A DNA stretch of 7,651 bases from Halieaceae bacterium UBA6060 (GCA_002428935.1 DIYG01000020.1:1-7651); one strand, 5' to 3'. Shown: positions 1 to 5,869, numbered from the stretch's first letter. Notes: generated from the letters alone by a model not told the origin. Program-made: numbers and translations.

Positions 1-201
1 GACAGCGGCGGCCCAAGCCAGAACGAAACTACACGCGACTGCGACGACGCTCAGACCTCCCTCAGAATCTTGGGCGTATGGGCGCATTCCTAGGCTACTG
101 GCTGTTCGCCACGCGCTCACCAAGAATGAGCCTCCAGGAACGAATAGTATGGATCGCCCAATCTTCTCTGCATCAATAACTGAATAACTACGCCCAAACA
201 T
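1..201 (-). CDS. Partial small membrane-protein ORF running off the left edge, possibly of a second integron cassette
   Basis: An open minus-strand frame runs from an ATG at 201-199 to the window edge (67 codons, no stop). The start is uncertain. The ATG at 201 has no good ribosome binding site, whereas an in-frame TTG at 123-121 and GTG at 120-118 follow a strong GGAGG (135-131) by 7 and 10 nt; another in-frame ATG lies at 87-85. The product contains hydrophobic stretches (ILFVPGGSFLVSAW, then GLSVVAVACSFVLAWAAAV at the edge), which suggests a membrane protein. It lies just beyond the attC of the neighbouring cassette on the same strand, as the ORF of a following cassette would. I do not recognise a family. 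A plus-strand frame (2-187) is also open here, so the coding strand is not certain. Confidence 0.35.
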   Translation of the reverse strand, partial: MFGRSYSVIDAEKIGRSILFVPGGSFLVSAWRTASSLGMRPYAQDSEGGLSVVAVACSFVLAWAAAV

Positions 202-246
202 CAAAATTGACGAATACCTCTGCGCCAATAGTTACGGAAAGAAGCT

Positions 247-336
247 CATTAACGCCTGTGGCTGCGGGCGCGCGAACCGCGAAGCGGTTTGTGCGTCCGG
301 CGACCGAAGGGAGCGAACAGCCCACACTTGTTAGGC
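247..336 (-). repeat. Integron attC recombination site (59-base element)
   Basis: Read on the minus strand, the site starts with the R'' box GCCTAAC (336-330). After a 3-nt spacer comes the L'' arm TGTGGGCTG. Near the other end is the L' arm CAGCCACA, then a 3-nt spacer and GTT (253-251). L'' pairs with all eight bases of L' if one G in L'' is left unpaired, which matches the extrahelical base that marks folded attC sites. The variable middle holds a strong hairpin, AACCGC-TTC-GCGGTT, extended by G-T wobble pairs. The right core reads GTTAATG, not the full GTTRRRY consensus. The stop codon TAA of the adjacent membrane-protein ORF lies inside R'', as is usual for gene cassettes. Sequence and position both fit; folding was done by eye. 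Confidence 0.82.
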
Positions 337-743
337 GGATCGCTGCGATACCACATAGCGCTGAACCTCTGGGCTGAGAAATAGATATGCTGTGAAACAC
401 ACACCAAACAACAACAGATAGACGCCAATAACACCGGCATAACTAGAGGACAAACCAACAGCTTGCCGCCCGAATATGACGAGAAGGAAGGGCAACACGC
501 CTAAAGGCAGCATTAGCAATCTCGCCAACGCCACGCTTCGCTTCAGAACAAAACCAATTATCACCCAGTGCAAGACCATCAGGCTCATAAATTCAGCGAG
601 AGGAGCATCGCAAGCACCTCGCCATCCACATTGCCCGAGCGAGGCTAAGGCAAGCGGGACCGCCATGCTCGCGAGGTACATCATAAACGCGACCACACCA
701 AGGGCGGCCGGTTCGTGCACTACCTCCGAACGCATCGGCCTAA
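253..743 (-). mobile_element. Integron gene cassette (one ORF plus attC), about 491 bp
   Basis: The boundaries are the recombination points inside two core sites read on the minus strand: G/TTAGGC at 744/743 (in the attI-like site) and G/TTAATG at 253/252 (the attC right end). Between them lie one ORF (735-331), starting 8 nt into the unit, and its attC, which is the canonical layout of a mobile gene cassette. The cassette itself has no obvious promoter and its ORF no clear Shine-Dalgarno sequence, so expression should depend on the promoter and leader ORF upstream (863-740). No integrase gene is in the window, so any movement would need an integrase supplied from elsewhere. Confidence 0.75.
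331..735 (-). CDS. Cassette-encoded four-helix integral membrane protein of unknown function
   Basis: A 134-residue protein with four predicted hydrophobic helices, at about residues 11-33, 49-64, 70-89 and 97-120. A short loop between helices 1 and 2 carries two cysteines (C36, C42), and the C-terminal tail (QRYVVSQRSA) is polar and basic. I do not recognise a family or motif, so no function is proposed beyond location in the inner membrane. The ATG at 735 is chosen because it is the first in the cassette. It lies 6 nt after the TTAGGC core and 4 nt after the stop codon of an 11-codon leader ORF; it has no good Shine-Dalgarno sequence of its own, so translation may rely on reinitiation. The TAA stop at 333-331 is embedded in the attC R'' box. 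Small unknown membrane proteins are common cargo of chromosomal integrons. Confidence 0.75.
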   Translation of the reverse strand: MRSEVVHEPAALGVVAFMMYLASMAVPLALASLGQCGWRGACDAPLAEFMSLMVLHWVIIGFVLKRSVALARLLMLPLGVLPFLLVIFGRQAVGLSSSYAGVIGVYLLLFGVCFTAYLFLSPEVQRYVVSQRSA

Positions 744-755
744 CAGCTAATTAGG
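738..755 (-). other. attI-like integrase attachment site (simple site)
   Basis: The minus strand reads CCTAATTAGCTGTTAGGC: an L-box CCTAA and an R-box GTTAGGC as an imperfect inverted repeat. The crossover core G/TTAGGC is at 744/743. As recalled, the class 1 integron attI1 ends CCTAAAACAAAGTTAGGC, with the same 18-nt length and the same flanking boxes. The alternative, the end of another attC, is unlikely because no matching R''/L'' half is found in the roughly 120 nt upstream on the minus strand. The site stands where the first cassette joins non-cassette DNA. It is adjacent to a perfect TGACC/GGTCA inverted repeat (756-767) that could be an accessory binding site. The identification rests on sequence form and position only. 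Confidence 0.6.
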
Positions 756-775
756 TGACCAAGGTCATTTAACAT
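740..775 (-). CDS. 11-codon leader ORF overlapping the attI-like site
   Basis: A minus-strand mini-ORF, MLNDLGHLISC, starts at ATG 775-773. It is preceded by AGGGAG (787-782) at a 6-nt spacing, a good Shine-Dalgarno sequence. Its stop TAG (742-740) lies inside the GTTAGGC recombination core, 4 nt before the ATG of the cassette membrane protein, which lacks its own clear Shine-Dalgarno sequence. This layout resembles ORF-11 in the class 1 attI1 site, a short ORF known to raise translation of cassette genes that lack a ribosome binding site. Two even shorter frames lie upstream in an overlapping chain: 8 codons, 827-801, and 10 codons, 801-769. A role in translational coupling is inferred; the peptide itself probably has no function. 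Confidence 0.5.
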   Translation of the reverse strand: MLNDLGHLISC

Positions 776-834
776 CCGAGTCTCCCTAACTTGTTAACCA
801 TCAGTTTTGTCCGCTATTTTCTTCCATAAAAATC

Positions 835-863
835 AATATATTGCGGCGATCCACTGTTAGCAA
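835..863 (-). promoter_or_regulatory. Sigma70-like promoter, candidate cassette promoter (Pc)
   Basis: On the minus strand, TTGCTA (863-858) and TATATT (840-835) are separated by exactly 17 nt, matching the -35 and -10 consensus at 4/6 and 5/6. Transcription would start near 828 and run into the leader ORF, the attI-like site and the cassette, about 85 nt downstream. Position and direction suit an integron Pc. It was found by inspection only, and AT-rich DNA yields chance matches. Confidence 0.5.
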
Positions 864-1367
864 GCAGAAGATAACGAGACCTGACTTTGCCTCGTTTACT
901 TATCTACGTTCGACAAAGAAATGAAAAATGTGACTTTAAATCAATTGGATAGATAACGAACAAGCTCTCGCCCGGTGAAAAACCGCGTTCTTGGGTGCCT
1001 CACACCCACAAAATGCAGGTACCAAAACGTAGATCGCCCAGCCACTGGGTATGACTACGGCGTAGAAGAGTTCCCCTTCCGTCCAAAAGCTATCCTCGTT
1101 CGCGAAAGGCGGCCTCCTCAGCAGATTCGATCAAGCTCCTAAAAAGCTGGATTTCAGGTCACACTGAGAAGAACCGAGCCACCCCGAATGTCAGAAAAAC
1201 GTCAGCCAATCGTCATGTTTTGTCGTGGCGATTCCGGGATCATCTTTTTCGCTAATCTGATGCCGCTTTCACTATGTGTGGCGTCAGCATCATTATTGCG
1301 ATAGATATGATCGAGGCTGTTTTGGCATCCGGCGGTGCCTCTACTTCATCTATCGCCCCACAACTAT
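864..1367. other. Intergenic stretch of about 500 bp without a recognisable gene
   Basis: I read all six frames and found no convincing coding sequence. There is a 12-codon frame at 921 and a plus-strand frame of about 60 codons (from the GTG at 975) without a ribosome binding site or recognisable motif. This is where an integron integrase gene, reading rightward, would be expected, but no tyrosine-recombinase motif is seen and the space is about half the length of an intI gene. A small TGGGTG/CACCCA hairpin lies at 992-1008; without a T-run it is not a clear terminator. The DNA is visibly more AT-rich than the genes to the right. Confidence 0.6.
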
Positions 1368-1373
1368 AGGTGA
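1368..1373 (+). promoter_or_regulatory. Ribosome binding site fixing the thioesterase start
   Basis: AGGTGA lies 7 nt before the ATG at 1381. It favours that start over the upstream in-frame ATG at 1276, whose extra 35 residues are rich in C, H, Y and R and do not resemble the family. Confidence 0.7.
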
Positions 1374-1380
1374 CGAACAG

Positions 1381-2151
1381 ATGTTTGCTAATCAGGAACA
1401 ACCCCAGCAGATCGAAGCTTCCCGCGAAGTCCAGTTTTCCATCCCTGCTAGATTTAATGGCCCGGTTGATTCGGGGAATGGCGGTTACAGCAGCGGAGTG
1501 CTTGCGGTCCATGTAGGCCCCACGGCGAAAGTGCGTTTAGCCAGTCCTCCACCTCTGGACACGCCGTTAACCGTCCATTCGCACCCTTCGCGCACCGGTG
1601 AGACTCAGCTGCTACAGGGTGAGCATTTGATTGCAACGGCCTGGCCGGCGGTTCTGGACATTGATGTGCCGACGCCGCCTACCTTAGAGCAGGCCCGACA
1701 AGCGACCTTGGGGTTTATCGGCCATAAGGCCCATGCTCTGCCGCACTGTTACGTCTGTGGACCAGAACGTTCAGCGGACGACGGAATGCACTTGTTCGCG
1801 GGACCAGTGGCGGGATCGGAGGTCTATGCCTGCCCCTGGTCGCCCCTTACCGATCAACTCGACCACAATGGCGAGGTAAAGGCTGAGTTTGTGTGGGCGG
1901 CTTTGGATTGTCCGGGTTACTTCGCGGCCTTTGGGGCGGAGCCACGTATGGCTTTGCTCGGCGAGCTGACCGCAGACCTAAGAGTGCCTCTGAATGGCGA
2001 TGAGGAGCATGTGGTATTTGCCTGGTCCATGGGACAAGAGGGGCGTAAGCGCTTTTCCGGTACCGCCATTGCGAATGCGGCCGGCGATGTCGCTGCCGTT
2101 GCCAGAGCAACGTGGATAGAACTTAAAAAGCCTCAGGCGGAAGACGCGTAG
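1381..2151 (+). CDS. PaaI/hotdog-fold thioesterase family protein
   Basis: A 256-residue cytoplasmic protein that resembles a double-hotdog acyl-CoA thioesterase family common in actinobacteria and proteobacteria. The N-terminal part carries NGPVDSGNGGYSSGVLA (residues 26-42), close to the GP..S.NGGY.AGLLA motif of these proteins. The second part begins near residue 115 with PHCYVCGPER (121-130), followed by DDGMHLFAGPV (133-143) and EFVWAALDCPGYFA (169-182), all typical of the family. The expected reaction is hydrolysis of an acyl-CoA or a similar thioester; the substrate cannot be told from sequence. The start at 1381 is chosen for its Shine-Dalgarno sequence and family-like N-terminus. It converges on the esterase gene with only 5 nt between the stop codons, so neither has room for a separate terminator there. 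Confidence 0.85.
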   Translation: MFANQEQPQQIEASREVQFSIPARFNGPVDSGNGGYSSGVLAVHVGPTAKVRLASPPPLDTPLTVHSHPSRTGETQLLQGEHLIATAWPAVLDIDVPTPPTLEQARQATLGFIGHKAHALPHCYVCGPERSADDGMHLFAGPVAGSEVYACPWSPLTDQLDHNGEVKAEFVWAALDCPGYFAAFGAEPRMALLGELTADLRVPLNGDEEHVVFAWSMGQEGRKRFSGTAIANAAGDVAAVARATWIELKKPQAEDA

Positions 2152-2156
2152 CCCTG

Positions 2157-3029
2157 CTAACGCCGCGCAATCCACTCCCCGCATCGCTTAAGCCAGGCCT
2201 GATAGTCTTCGCTGGGACCCATGGAGCACGCGAACCCGTGTTCGGAGTCTCCGTAGTGTTCGTAATCGGTTTCTACGCCGGCCTCGCGTAAGGCTTCGAC
2301 CATGGCCATACCTTCGTCACGCAGCGGGTCGCGGCCCGCTGTACATAGTATGGACGGGGGTAACTCTGCAAGCGCTTTGCTGCGAATCGGGAAAGCGCGC
2401 TGTGTGGCCTCGGCCTCCGGGTCCTGGCCACCAAGATAGCTGTTCCAGAACCAGCCCATGAGCGCCGTGGTTAGCGTCTGCCCCGTGGCGCAGTCCACGT
2501 AAGACGGGTAAGGCTGGGTATAGTGATCCACCACCGGGTAAGTCAGCACGAGTCCCTTTAGTCGATCTTTCAGAACCCCGTTGGCATCGAGGGCCGTGCA
2601 CAACGCCAAATGACCACCGGCGGAATCGCCCGCTAAAACCAAGTGTCCGTTGTCTTGACCAAAGTCCCTGTGCCGCTCGGCAATGGCCTGGCTGGCGGCC
2701 AGGCAATCATCCTGGGCGATGGGGTAGGGGTTTTCCGGGGCGCGACGGTAATCGATGGCAATTACACTGGCGCCGCTAGCATCGCAAAGGGCTTGGCAGT
2801 AGGCGTGGTGCGTTTGTAGGTCGCCGATGACCCAGCCACCACCATGGAAGTAAACCACCAAAGGTCTTTCCGCCGCCGCCTTTCCTCGGTAGAGATGAGC
2901 GCGTATGGGCCCGTGTGGACCGGGTAGCTCAATGCCACCCGGCGAGTCATGGACGCTCGGTGCGCGCCAGGCGCGCCAGTTTTCAAATCGATACCAGGCC
3001 CGGAAAATCCGCGTTTTGAGAGTTGCCAT
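2157..3029 (-). CDS. Alpha/beta-hydrolase esterase of the hormone-sensitive lipase family (family IV)
   Basis: A 290-residue protein with all hallmarks of family IV carboxylesterases. The oxyanion-hole motif HGGGW is at residues 62-66, the nucleophile elbow GDSAGG at 134-139 (catalytic Ser136), the acid motif GRDPLRDEG at 232-240 (Asp234), and the catalytic His264 in DSEHGF. It has no signal peptide, so it is probably cytoplasmic, and should hydrolyse short- to medium-chain esters; the true substrate is unknown. The N-terminus is rich in Arg and Trp and may form the cap. Its ATG lies 2 nt after the stop of the metallo-beta-lactamase-fold gene on the same strand, with no clear Shine-Dalgarno sequence, which suggests an operon with translational coupling. 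The length is normal for the family and the catalytic triad is complete. Confidence 0.92.
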   Translation of the reverse strand: MATLKTRIFRAWYRFENWRAWRAPSVHDSPGGIELPGPHGPIRAHLYRGKAAAERPLVVYFHGGGWVIGDLQTHHAYCQALCDASGASVIAIDYRRAPENPYPIAQDDCLAASQAIAERHRDFGQDNGHLVLAGDSAGGHLALCTALDANGVLKDRLKGLVLTYPVVDHYTQPYPSYVDCATGQTLTTALMGWFWNSYLGGQDPEAEATQRAFPIRSKALAELPPSILCTAGRDPLRDEGMAMVEALREAGVETDYEHYGDSEHGFACSMGPSEDYQAWLKRCGEWIARR

Positions 3030-3031
3030 GG

Positions 3032-4126
3032 CTAATGAGCCAGGAAGCCGTCGGCGGGGGCGACGGTGTCAGGTTCTTGTACGTACCAGTAGATGCCGTC
3101 TTCGTCCTCCGTGCGACGGATTCGGCGACGCCAGAGCAGGCAATTCAGATGGGCGAGGGTTTCCCCCGTTGCCAGCCCCAGGGAGCCACCGTCAATCTCG
3201 CGATTGAACAGGGGCGGGAAGCAGTCCACAGCTCGGCGGGGTTCCTCGAGATAGTCAAAGAGAGCGTTGAGGTCATTCTTATGACCTTCAAGAAGTTGGC
3301 TGAGTCGTGTGTGTAAGCCTACGAAAGGTGCCTCGTGAGACGGCAGCACCAACAGGTCTTCGGGCAGTCGCTCGCGCAGGCGCGCACTCGTTCGCAGCCA
3401 GACTTTTAGTGGGTCACCCTCGGGCTCCGTGGGAAACACCGATACGTTGGGAGTGATTCGCGGCAGCACCTGGTCGCCAGAAATCAGCAACTTCAGCGCG
3501 GGGCAATACAGACAGATGTGCTCCGGTGAGTGACCGCTTCCTTCCATGAGCTGCCAGTAACGACCGCCGATCACCAGGGTTTCAAGGTCGGACAAGCGGC
3601 GATAGCGATCCGGCAAAGGGCTTACGGCCTTACCGAAAAAGCCAAAACGTTTCTTGTAGTGCTCCAATTGCTCGTCGGTGTAGCCGGCCCGGCGATAGAA
3701 ATCCAAGGCCGCCTGGGGAGCGGCTCGCCCCGTGTCGGCGACCAGGGAGCGACACATGAGATACTCCGCCCGGGACATCCACAAGTCGCAGCCAAAACGC
3801 TCACACAGCCAGCCCGCCAAACCCACATGATCGGGATGCATGTGGGTGCAGATGACTCGGGTGATGGGCTTGCCTCCCATGAAACCGTCAAACAGGGATT
3901 CCCAGATTTCGCGGGCTTCAGGCAAGGCCAGACAGGTGTCCACCACGGTCCAGCCATCCCCATCTTCGAGGAGCCACAGGTTGATGTGATCCAGCGACAT
4001 GGGCATGGGGAAACGCACCCAATAGACGCCCTCGGCAATTTTCTGCGGTTCACCTGCCGGGGGATTGGCCTTGCGACCGAAGGGGTATTGCAGGCCGCGA
4101 TAGAGTTCCATGTTTTCGTAATGCAT
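3032..4126 (-). CDS. Metallo-beta-lactamase-fold hydrolase with C-terminal winged-helix-like domain
   Basis: A 364-residue MBL-superfamily protein. The metal motif HMHPDH (residues 95-100) gives His95, His97, Asp99 and His100; further likely ligands are His199 in GSGHSPEH, Asp218 in SGDQ and His264 in PSHE, so a two-zinc site appears complete. The C-terminal 100 residues, with HKNDLNALFDYL (282-293) and ETLAHLNCLLWRRRI (322-336), resemble the small helical domain of LACTB2-like hydrolases. Expected activity is hydrolysis of an ester, thioester or phosphodiester, not antibiotic resistance in particular. There is no signal peptide. The start could be the ATG at 4126 or the ATG five codons later; neither has a strong Shine-Dalgarno sequence. 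It is first in a two-gene operon with the esterase and diverges from the GlpD-like gene. The substrate is unknown. Confidence 0.9.
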   Translation of the reverse strand: MHYENMELYRGLQYPFGRKANPPAGEPQKIAEGVYWVRFPMPMSLDHINLWLLEDGDGWTVVDTCLALPEAREIWESLFDGFMGGKPITRVICTHMHPDHVGLAGWLCERFGCDLWMSRAEYLMCRSLVADTGRAAPQAALDFYRRAGYTDEQLEHYKKRFGFFGKAVSPLPDRYRRLSDLETLVIGGRYWQLMEGSGHSPEHICLYCPALKLLISGDQVLPRITPNVSVFPTEPEGDPLKVWLRTSARLRERLPEDLLVLPSHEAPFVGLHTRLSQLLEGHKNDLNALFDYLEEPRRAVDCFPPLFNREIDGGSLGLATGETLAHLNCLLWRRRIRRTEDEDGIYWYVQEPDTVAPADGFLAH

Positions 4127-4166
4127 AGCGGTGAGCGAGCGGGAGGGAACGCGCTATAGTGGTCCC

Positions 4167-4208
4167 TGCCGCGAATCCTGTCCAGTTGTGATCATTCTCG
4201 TCGCGGCA
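4167..4208. promoter_or_regulatory. Inverted repeat in the divergent promoter region
   Basis: TGCCGCGA (4167-4174) and TCGCGGCA (4201-4208) are perfect 8-bp arms separated by 26 nt, in the 93-nt gap between the divergent MBL and GlpD-like genes. A TATAGT/CTATA element at 4154-4160 could serve as a -10 in either direction, but no good -35 is seen. The repeat may be an operator shared by both genes; no regulator gene is nearby. It could also be chance. Confidence 0.35.
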
Positions 4209-4219
4209 CCTCATCGGGT

Positions 4220-5869
4220 GTGTCTAGCGGGGGAACTGTGTCAACGGCACTGCGCGACAGCAATATAGAAAACCTCGACGACCGGCAATTGGATGTGCTG
4301 ATCGTCGGTGGCGGGATCAACGGCGCCGTAGCGGCGGCTGCCCTGGCAGGCAAAGGCGTGCGCGTGGGTCTGGTAGATCGTGGGGATTTTGCTGGCGGGG
4401 TGAGTTCCAACTCCAGCAACCTCGCCTGGGGCGGCATCAAGTATCTAGAGAGCCGAGAGTTCCTCCTTGTGAGTAAGCTCTGTCGATCCCGCAACGAGTT
4501 GATGCGAGCCTATCCATCGACAGTCAAAGAAATTCGCTTTTTCACCACCATTCAACGCGGCTTTCGCTTCTGGTCCTTTTTTGTGTTTCTCGGCAGCGTT
4601 CTCTATTGGCTCATCGGGCGTTGTCGTACCCGCGCTCCGCGTTATCTATCTTCCCGCGCCATCGAAGCTCTGGAACCGGAGATCAACACCAGCAATGCCG
4701 CCGGTGGCCTGGAGTATTCAGACTGCTATCTCTACGACAACGACGCGCGCTTCGTCTTTGGATTTATCCGTCGGGCCCTTGATATGGGTTGCGTGGCGGC
4801 CAACTACGTGAGCCTCGAGCGCGCTCAGCGTCGCGATGGCTTGTGGCATTGCGAGTTGCGCGATGGGGAATCCGAGCGCCGCTGGACCACCAGGGCGAGA
4901 GTGTTGGTGAATGCCTGCGGTCCCTGGGTGGATGAACTGAATCACCAGCTCGGCATCACCACCCGCTATCGGCATCTGTTTTCCAAGGGTATTCATCTCA
5001 TCGTGGACCGCGTCACGGACAGTCGTCGCGTACTGACCTTTTTCGCGAGTGATGGTCGGCTGTTTTTTCTCATCCCCATGGGGCCAAAGACCTGCATCGG
5101 CACCACCGACACGCCCGTGGAGCGACCCGAGGTTAGGGTCACCGATGAGGATCGCCACTTCGTCTTGGATAACGTCAATCGCCTGCTCGATCTACGTGAA
5201 CCCATTCGACCGGAAGACGTGATCGCCGAGCGCGCGGGCGTGCGTCCTCTGGCCGTGACCGGTGCCCAGGGCACGGCGGACTGGGTACAGCTGTCGCGCA
5301 AACATGAGATCGAAGTCGATACGGCAAATTCCCAGATCAGCGTGTTTGGCGGCAAGCTCACGGACTGTCTCAACGTGGGGGATGAGGTAGTGGCTGCGGT
5401 CGCCGACCTTGGAGTGGCTGTGCCTGAACCGAATGCGTCCTGGTACGGCGAGCCTCGCGGTTCGGTGCGTGTACGGTTCATGCGGCAGGCCAAGCAGCTG
5501 GGCTTGGATTCCATGACGGACCCCGGGTCTTCGGAACCTTTGAGCGAACGGTTCTGGCGCCGCTACGGCGAGGCCGCGTTCCAGTTGTTGGATCGCATCC
5601 GTGAAGATGAGTCGAGTGTGGAACTGCTCATCGAGCACGCCGAGTACACCCGCTGCGAAATCGAACTCACCGCGCGACGGGAAATGGTGGTTCGTCTTGA
5701 AGACTTTATGCGCCGTCGTTCGAAGATCGACCAGGTGGTCCGAGAGGCGGACAGGCGAGGTGCTCCGGGTCTTCGCGAGGCGAGTCAGATTCTATTCGGG
5801 GAGGATGGTGATGAGCGCCTGCGGGAGTACCTCGACACCGAGGACGCGACACCACAGGCCGCTATGTAA
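4220..5869 (+). CDS. GlpD-like FAD-dependent glycerol-3-phosphate dehydrogenase family protein
   Basis: A 549-residue flavoprotein, somewhat longer than E. coli GlpD (501). The FAD-binding motif VGGGINGAV is at residues 29-37, followed by SSNLAWGGIKYLE (65-77), KGIHLIV (256-262), GTTDTP (294-299), AGVRPL (339-344), SRKHEIEV (359-366) and FGGKLT (376-381), in the order of the GlpD family, with a GlpD-type C-terminal domain after about 400. The family oxidises sn-glycerol 3-phosphate to dihydroxyacetone phosphate and passes electrons to quinone at the inner membrane face. A hydrophobic segment (117-133) may help membrane association. The E. coli segment SSKLIHGGLRYLE is altered here (Lys to Asn67, His to Trp70), so the substrate may differ. 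The start is GTG at 4220 or GTG at 4238; neither has an ideal ribosome binding site. No glpF, glpK or glpR is in view. Confidence 0.82.
   Translation: MSSGGTVSTALRDSNIENLDDRQLDVLIVGGGINGAVAAAALAGKGVRVGLVDRGDFAGGVSSNSSNLAWGGIKYLESREFLLVSKLCRSRNELMRAYPSTVKEIRFFTTIQRGFRFWSFFVFLGSVLYWLIGRCRTRAPRYLSSRAIEALEPEINTSNAAGGLEYSDCYLYDNDARFVFGFIRRALDMGCVAANYVSLERAQRRDGLWHCELRDGESERRWTTRARVLVNACGPWVDELNHQLGITTRYRHLFSKGIHLIVDRVTDSRRVLTFFASDGRLFFLIPMGPKTCIGTTDTPVERPEVRVTDEDRHFVLDNVNRLLDLREPIRPEDVIAERAGVRPLAVTGAQGTADWVQLSRKHEIEVDTANSQISVFGGKLTDCLNVGDEVVAAVADLGVAVPEPNASWYGEPRGSVRVRFMRQAKQLGLDSMTDPGSSEPLSERFWRRYGEAAFQLLDRIREDESSVELLIEHAEYTRCEIELTARREMVVRLEDFMRRRSKIDQVVREADRRGAPGLREASQILFGEDGDERLREYLDTEDATPQAAM

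Noticed and set aside
2..187. Plus-strand frame open from the left edge to a TAA at 185-187
   Set aside because: Its product (rich in T, R, P, A) has no recognisable motif and it overlaps the more protein-like hydrophobic minus-strand frame; it cannot be excluded without the sequence to the left.
476..754. Plus-strand frame of 92 codons
   Set aside because: Antisense to the cassette membrane protein and crossing the attI-like core; no ribosome binding site and no protein-like composition.
870..898. Imperfect AACGAG/CTCGTT inverted repeat as terminator or LexA-type operator
   Set aside because: The stem is short, there is no T-tract, and it does not match CTGT-N8-ACAG.
992..1008. TGGGTG/CACCCA hairpin as a transcription terminator
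   Set aside because: Only a 6-bp stem without a T-run on either strand.
1276..1380. N-terminal extension of the thioesterase frame from an ATG at 1276
   Set aside because: The added residues look non-coding, and a proper Shine-Dalgarno sequence sits 7 nt before the ATG at 1381, where the family-like sequence begins.
3530..4159. Plus-strand frame of 209 codons
   Set aside because: Antisense shadow of the MBL hydrolase, whose metal motifs prove the minus strand is coding.
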